The notes beneath the pieces are model-generated. The model made no database searches. It was not told the DNA's origin and saw nothing but the letters and a program-made list of their open reading frames with translations. This document shows positions 59,208 through 64,000 of a DNA stretch of 64,000 nt, piece by piece. Every line of letters starts with the position of its first letter. Position 1 is the stretch's first letter. The DNA comes from Vandiemenella viatica (lineage: Eukaryota > Arthropoda > Insecta > Orthoptera > Morabidae): the NCBI GenBank assembly GCA_031002005.1, contig CM061919.1:174017121-174081120 (forward strand). Reading direction: 5' to 3'. The position numbers and the translations under genes are program-made.

Positions 59208-59468
59208 CTGGAGATCGCGATTACACTATAACAACATTCAGTAATATCATTGGAATACTGCTGTAGTCAGTCGCAAGACTTTGTTTTCAAGCAGTAATTC
59301 TAATACAATACAGCCTAGACCATTATTTTCAAGCAGAAATTAGGTTGTAATGCAGCCTGGACCAGCAGGAAACCGTTAAATGTACTTCAGAAAGAATTTC
59401 TAGTGGAGGCTTGCATTTGATCACTGCAGTATTATGACGACAACTCCTGGCAGAATCGCGATCTCCAG
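59208..59468. mobile_element. TA-flanked MITE (261 bp) with 15-bp inverted repeats
   Basis: CTGGAGATCGCGATT at 59208-59222 is inverted exactly at 59454-59468, with TA on each side (59206-59207 and 59469-59470). The TA duplication suggests Tc1/mariner-type mobilisation. Inside is an imperfect direct repeat of about 37 bases, starting TTTCAAGCAG and ending GCCTRGACC (near 59282 and 59325). There is no transposase frame. Confidence 0.78.
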
Positions 59469-59665
59469 TAATCCTGCCTCTTGATTTACTTCACAGCAGC
59501 CAAGTTAGATGTTGTACCACTACTGATGCCTCTAATATCTAATTAACATTAAATATAAAATAATTAACTGGTTAACTTGGGTGTTCAAATCCAGCTTTCT
59601 ACAAACATGCGTAACAGACAAGAAAACTGAAAATTTAATGTACTAGCATATAGTTCTGCCATCAA

Positions 59666-59944
59666 CAGTGGCGTAGCTAGGTCAACAAGGGACCCGGTGC
59701 AAAACATTTATTTTCCTCTGAGCTGAGGATGGGGCCCTTGAGTTGTGCTTGCCCCCTGAGTAGTGCTTAAAAAAAAATAAAAAAAAGGTCGCCAGTTTGC
59801 CGTGAAGGATCGTGGGCCCTCTAAACTGCACTTGGAGGTCCCGGAGGTGCGCTTTGGGGGCCCCAGAGGTATGCTTGGGGGACCCCCTGAGTGTCGGGGC
59901 CCAGGTGCACTGCACCGCCTAGCCCCATAGTAGCTACGCCCCTG
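59666..59944. mobile_element. hAT-like MITE (279 bp) with 8-bp target duplication
   Basis: The left end CAGTGGCGTAGCTAGG and the inverted right end CAGGGGCGTAGCTACT match. GCCATCAA flanks both sides exactly (59658-59665 and 59945-59952). The interior is GC-rich with GGGCCC/GGGGCC words. The minus-strand frame across it has no domain. Confidence 0.9.
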
Positions 59945-60159
59945 GCCATCAACTACGGAAAGTAATACTTCTATTCTGTAATTTATTTTAAGAAATTAAA
60001 AGGAAATATTAACTCTTATCATAATTTTGACTCACTTTCAGTAGTAATTTCCTTGTTATTCCTTCTTCACGAAAACAAAATTTATTTCTGAAAAGTTCTC
60101 GGGACTCGCACTGGCAGAATGTATCAGTCCAATGAAACATAACACTGAAAATACTTTAT

Positions 60160-60525
60160 TCAGAGAAAAAGATAGGATAGGAAAAATTAACCTGTCACCA
60201 CAGATGAAGGCAGGAGGGCAAGATGATGCAACACAAACAAATTCACAATATTTCAGTTAATAACGTTAGTCATGTGGGAGGCAAGATATATGGCAGGGGG
60301 AAGATGTAACCACATCCTGACCCACCACTTGATTCATGTGGTGGGTTGGGATGTGGCCACATTTTTCCCTCTGCCATAAGTATCACCTCATACATGACAA
60401 AGATTATTAACCAAAATATCGTGAAGTTGTTTGCGTTTATTACGTGTCTATCTTGACCACCTGCCTTCATCTGTTGCAAGTAATAAGACATTATTCTCTA
60501 TTCTATTTCAATTTTCTGGGCCTAA
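60160..60525. mobile_element. Foldback element, about 366 bp
   Basis: This is the same subfamily as 57654-58045: GATAGGATAGG near the left tip, CACAGATGAAGGCAGGAGGG, a CACAATATTTCAGT box, CATGTGGGAGGC and a GGGGGAAGATGT..CCACATCC word towards the centre. The right arm repeats all of this in inverse with more mismatches. The end points are approximate because the tips have diverged. Confidence 0.75.
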
Positions 60526-61267
60526 AGGTAGTTTTTTTTATTTCCATTAACCACTTTATTTAGAGAGAGGCAGAAATAGCAAAATGGCAGCAATGATGTC
60601 TTTTTACAAAGAGAGAGAGAGAAAAAAAAAAAAAACAGTTGAAATGGCAATTGGTTTATTAGATCAGCTTTACGTAAATATTCAACCCATTAACAAATAG
60701 GGATAAAAAGTATTCTGGATACCACTGGAAATGAGGTGCTTAAATTATTGAGGAAATCCGATAACAAAGAACTCTCATCTTTAAATATTACATAATATCA
60801 AACCACTTAATTTTCAATAAACATTTGACAAAGCTATAAAATTTTAAAGGAACTTACAACATTAAAAAATGTATCATGATATTAACAGAGATTGCTTTTT
60901 CAATTATTAGGATTTTATGTATTAATTTCTTGAATTCTCATAATGTAGGCATCATTTAAATTGTTCATGCTTTATCTTAATCTAACCATAATAGCACCAA
61001 TGGTCAAACTTTTGTATTATTATTTTGGATATGTGTGTTTGTGTGTGTGTGGTCTTTCAAGGTTACCCATGAGTCGGAAAACACTATAAATTTATAATTC
61101 ATTTTGTCATTGTATAAATGCATAGGTACTTTTAAATCTTTCTGGCATACTTGGAGAACAAGAAAATGAGACTGTCGTTATTTTATGTAATAAGGAGAAA
61201 ACAATTTAAGTACATAGTCACAGACATTTTCCATTTTATATCTATATCTAAAAATTTATATACTTAC
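60526..61267. other. Intronic spacer next to the BTB exon
   Basis: It holds a GA run leading into poly-A (60609-60635) and a GT run near 61028-61050. No other feature supported. Confidence 0.45.
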
Positions 61268-62095
61268 AAGAGGAACTTGCTGTACCGGCAGCAAGCAAGA
61301 AGGTCCAGGAATTGGTTCACTGCTGTGTGGTGATGGTAACCTGCTTATTGCAGATGAACACGAGGCAGTAATAGTAGATGTGGAAGGTGGATTGGAGGAT
61401 GTTGCATTGTTGGGTACTGTCAAATCACTAGGACCAGGGCAACTGCTACGGACTGAAAGGTCATCCACTTCAGGTGTATCTACTCGCTCAACTCCATCAC
61501 AGCTTTCATTGTCATCACAGCCAGAATTTTCTTTTTCACCTAAAGATTGCCTTTCAGGATTGACTTCAGATGAAGCACTTCCTTCAGGTGGAGAACCGGA
61601 TCCGTCATCTGATAGCCTCTTTGTAACAAGATCTGATGCTGAGGGAACATCAGACGCACTCACACCACCAGAATGTTTTTGCTGGGACACATCACTTCTA
61701 TCATCTCTTCCAGAGTTGAGATTTGTCATTTCTGCAAGGCCTTTCACTTTCAAGCTCTCAGCAGTTTTCAGCAGAGCTGAGAGTTGGCAGTATTCCACAT
61801 TCACCTCACCCTTATACATGAATTCAACCAGAGTTCTTAATTCTGCAAACCGTACGTCCTTGAGGATGACGATAGGGTGACGATTGGGATGGTCCACAAA
61901 GAGTGTTTGGAAATAGGATGAGCAAGCAGACAGGACCACCTTGTGAGCTCGAATGGAGTGTCCTTCTGCACAGGCAAGGGTGACGTCTACGAGGCTCTGG
62001 TCTTGAAGTAGCTGATTGAACACACCGAGCAAGTTATTTTGATGATTATTCCACCTGAGACAGTAATGCTCACTTCCCATGTCTGTGATCTCGCC
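61268..62095 (-). CDS. BTB/POZ exon, common 5' coding exon of the zinc-finger gene
   Basis: After the acceptor (TTATTTTCAG) come 15 untranslated bases, and the ATG lies at 62080. The exon encodes 271 residues and ends CTT|GTAAGT in phase 0. Residues 1-120 are a BTB domain of the TTK group. The signature CLRWNNHQ (7-14) is followed by VDVTLAC (31-37), RAHKVVLSACSSYF (44-57), HPIVILKDV (68-76), EFMYKGEVNV (86-95) and LLKTAESLKVKGLAE (103-117). The domain mediates dimer and higher-order pairing and recruits cofactors. The remainder is Ser/Pro/Asp/Glu-rich and probably disordered. The stop codon of the open frame lies three codons past the donor, so unspliced RNA would give a BTB-only protein. 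Orthology within the group (lola, fru, ttk, bab, broad and less studied members) is undecided. Confidence 0.95.
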
Positions 62096-62711
62096 CTGAA
62101 AATAAAGACGTATGACAGATTACAGTTATCAAATGATGCATCACTAATTCGTGTGTTTGTGCGTTAAAACAAAAATAATTTTACCCTTTGAATAGAACAG
62201 CAATTTTACGCTTAATAAATAGAGTTACGAGTCCATCATACATTAGTTACATCTGGGTTGGAAAGCGCACTTACACATCATGGTAACAAATGTTGTCATT
62301 GTGTAGTCAACAGCATTAATACTGATAAACTATTGTTCCATATGCGTGATATCATCACCGCCATGTTCCAAAACAAATGTCATACATCTGCTGAGGAGTC
62401 TTAAACTTAGGAGTCACGATGTTTGTCGGTCACGACAGCTTATGCCGCTACGTTGAAAAGAACTATAATTCTCGAATGATATATTTTTTACACAATACAG
62501 AGGATTACCCTCTTCAAAATGGCGGAAATTTTTCTCCTAATTACAGGCCCTTCAACACGTTTGGCACACCGACCCCTCAATTAGGATAAATCATTTAGTT
62601 TAAAAACTATCCTACGCTCACACAACACGGAAAGAACGAATGGATATTTCATTCTGATGCCACAACACTAATAAGAAATCACTGCCAATTCGGAAAAACA
62701 CAAATATTTAC
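62096..62711 (-). other. First intron of the BTB zinc-finger gene
   Basis: About 616 bases bounded by CAAG|GTAAAT (donor side, exon end at 62712) and TTTCAG|GGCG (acceptor side). Nothing else recognised inside. Confidence 0.6.
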
Positions 62712-62830
62712 CTTGCTACATGAAACGGAATAAGGCCTGCCACTTCAGCAACGGCGGCTCACCCGGCCTACAGTGACGTCGCCGGCCTACTGTCAAGCGC
62801 GCAGTAAAGCGAGTCAGATAAGTATCCATA
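62712..62830 (-). other. Probable non-coding first exon
   Basis: This GC-rich stretch, unlike its AT-rich surroundings, ends in a good donor (AGCAAG|GTAAAT). It has no ATG-led frame joining the BTB exon, so it would be 5' UTR. Its upstream end is a guess. Confidence 0.55.
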
Positions 62831-63075
62831 TTCATTGATGTCTACTTCTCTACACAGAAAAAGAAAGTACTCCACAAATTAAATAAATAAAATCTAAAAT
62901 AAATAAAATAACAAAATTTACACTGCCCAAATTTTGAAGTAAGAAATTTATTTACGGGGTTAGAAGGGAAATGCAGTTGCTCGCTTGACTAACGTTGTAC
63001 AGCTTGCGGCGGGAGTGGGGGTGGGAACTGCCGTCAGAACACGCACTCTACGAGCGTGGCACGTCGCTTGAGGAG
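62750..63075 (-). promoter_or_regulatory. CpG-rich promoter region of the BTB zinc-finger gene
   Basis: Two CpG-dense patches (about 62750-62815 and 62998-63075) lie around the presumed start. The first holds a CRE-like TGACGTCG (62774-62781) between two direct copies of CCGGCCTAC. There is no obvious TATA box, so a TATA-less, dispersed start is likely. The exact start site is not visible. Confidence 0.45.
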
Positions 63076-64000
63076 AGTGTAGAATAATTTTTCGCTTATT
63101 TGATGTCTTCAGAGAATTTCTTTTCATGGAAATAAACATTTCAGAAGGATATTATTATCATTGTTGTTATATGATAATCCGTTTGCATGAATTGCTTCTC
63201 AAGGCAAGTACAAGTTCAAAAATAACTTGTTCCCCTATTAACCACCAAGATTAGTCTGTGCATGAAGGTTACTTCGAATGTGACGTAACTGCGTAAGACG
63301 AAGATCTTTTTACTTATGTCGCAGGTATTTTACATTGTGTCAAAGATGAATTTGCTTCTAAATGCGCTGATTGTATAATTAATTTTTCTAAAAATGTTTC
63401 TTAATAACCCCCGCTTAAAGTCATAATAGGTTGATTCGTGACAAAACGAAGCAGAAGAAAAACATTCAGGAAAAAAATTTATAAAGTAAACCAGCTTTAA
63501 TCAATATGTGTTTTAAAATATTGATAATACATGTGTATTTTACTGAACACTTTAAAAAAAAATATCATTGGCGGTAAGATGGAAAATTTGAAAGCGAAAC
63601 AAATCGGAGGATTAAGTTAAGATGTACTAAAAATGTGCCTCAAGGAAATGATTGATATTAGGCTATTATTTTGTACTTACTGTCATTGGTATTCGGTACA
63701 TGGATCATATTCAAATACAAGAATTTCTGAACACGTTTTCTATTAAATGTCACGTTGCTAATTCTCCTGTGGCAATTAATTTGCCTCGAGTATTGACGAA
63801 GAAGCCTCTCCGGGTGAAAAACGGTAGTCTCCCACAAAAGTTTTACGGTTTAATAATTTTGATGGGATAGGCACTAACTATAAATTTTTGATAGCGTTTT
63901 TGTGATTGCTTATTAATGTGATTCAGCTTATAAAATACATCATTCCCTAAAGCTTAGAGAGTTATCTTCACGCATTTAACTTTCCTTGGCCGGTTACTGG
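63076..64000. other. Upstream flank, nothing recognised
   Basis: A 72-codon plus-strand frame near 63652-63870 has no domain signature and no supporting splice or promoter context. I do not call it a gene. Confidence 0.4.

Larger units (their letters stand above)
34010..62830 (-). other. BTB/C2H2 zinc-finger gene, whole span
   Basis: The span covers the GC-rich first exon, the BTB exon, a linker exon and two alternative zinc-finger terminal exons on the minus strand. Coding exons are at 62080-61268, 56593-56498, 53513-52860 and 35407-34010. Each internal coding junction is phase 0 and carries GT/AG ends. Such genes encode nuclear regulators. The BTB domain pairs proteins and recruits partners, and the spliced-in fingers choose the DNA target. 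The arrangement of one common BTB head with interchangeable finger tails is known for insect lola, fruitless, tramtrack and broad. I cannot name the exact orthologue from sequence alone. Confidence 0.85.

Noticed and set aside
61380..61880. A 166-codon plus-strand frame opposite the BTB exon
   Set aside because: It mirrors a coding exon with an unmistakable BTB domain and has no recognisable motif.
63652..63870. A 72-codon plus-strand frame near the right edge
   Set aside because: It has no domain, no splice or promoter context and unremarkable length for AT-rich DNA.

Overview
The window is animal nuclear DNA, most likely from a hemimetabolous (polyneopteran-type) insect. The evidence is a BTB domain of the arthropod TTK group, long AT-rich introns, tRNA-derived SINEs, and many decayed non-LTR retrotransposons and hAT/Tc1 elements. 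The species cannot be fixed from sequence alone. There are no bacterial-style operons, CRISPR arrays or phage genes.

The main resident is one gene on the minus strand, running from about 62.8 kb down to 34.0 kb. It encodes a BTB (POZ) plus C2H2 zinc-finger transcription factor of the lola/fruitless/tramtrack/broad class. I can read a GC-rich non-coding first exon (donor at 62712), the BTB exon (61268-62095), a small 96-nt linker exon (56498-56593) and two mutually exclusive 3' terminal exons. The proximal one (52860-53513) has four C2H2 fingers and the distal one (34010-35407) has six. All junctions after the BTB exon are phase 0, so linker and termini can be mixed freely. Predicted products are about 520 and 768 residues sharing one BTB head. 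This is the only gene in the window that looks intact.

Left of this gene (0-34 kb) the DNA is mostly accessory. At 1.1-2.4 kb is a broken jockey-like LINE cut by a 1-kb N gap. At 5.35-5.59 kb is a single exon with a THAP zinc finger and good splice sites. Around it lie several non-autonomous DNA transposons with exact 8-bp target duplications (2.7-3.2, 5.98-6.38 and 6.59-6.78 kb) and a complete tRNA-SINE (5.66-5.90 kb). A Tc1-like transposon with perfect 34-bp inverted repeats and a single-base frameshift sits at 14.77-16.20 kb. It lies inside an AT-rich tract (8.3-19.4 kb) that is otherwise free of recognisable repeats. From 19.4 to 33 kb there are two more SINEs, hAT-like elements, LINE remnants and a long foldback element.

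Inside the introns (35-62 kb) are LINE remnants, two further hAT-type elements, a TA-flanked MITE, a tiny SINE/LINE-tail insertion, and three foldback (inverted-repeat) elements clustered at 55.3-60.5 kb. The foldbacks belong to the same family as the one at 29-30 kb. This foldback family is the least explained structure in the window. Each arm is a copy of one unit with a conserved GAAATATT box and a conserved terminus.

Calls rest on reading motifs, splice signals and terminal/target-site repeats by eye. No database search was run.
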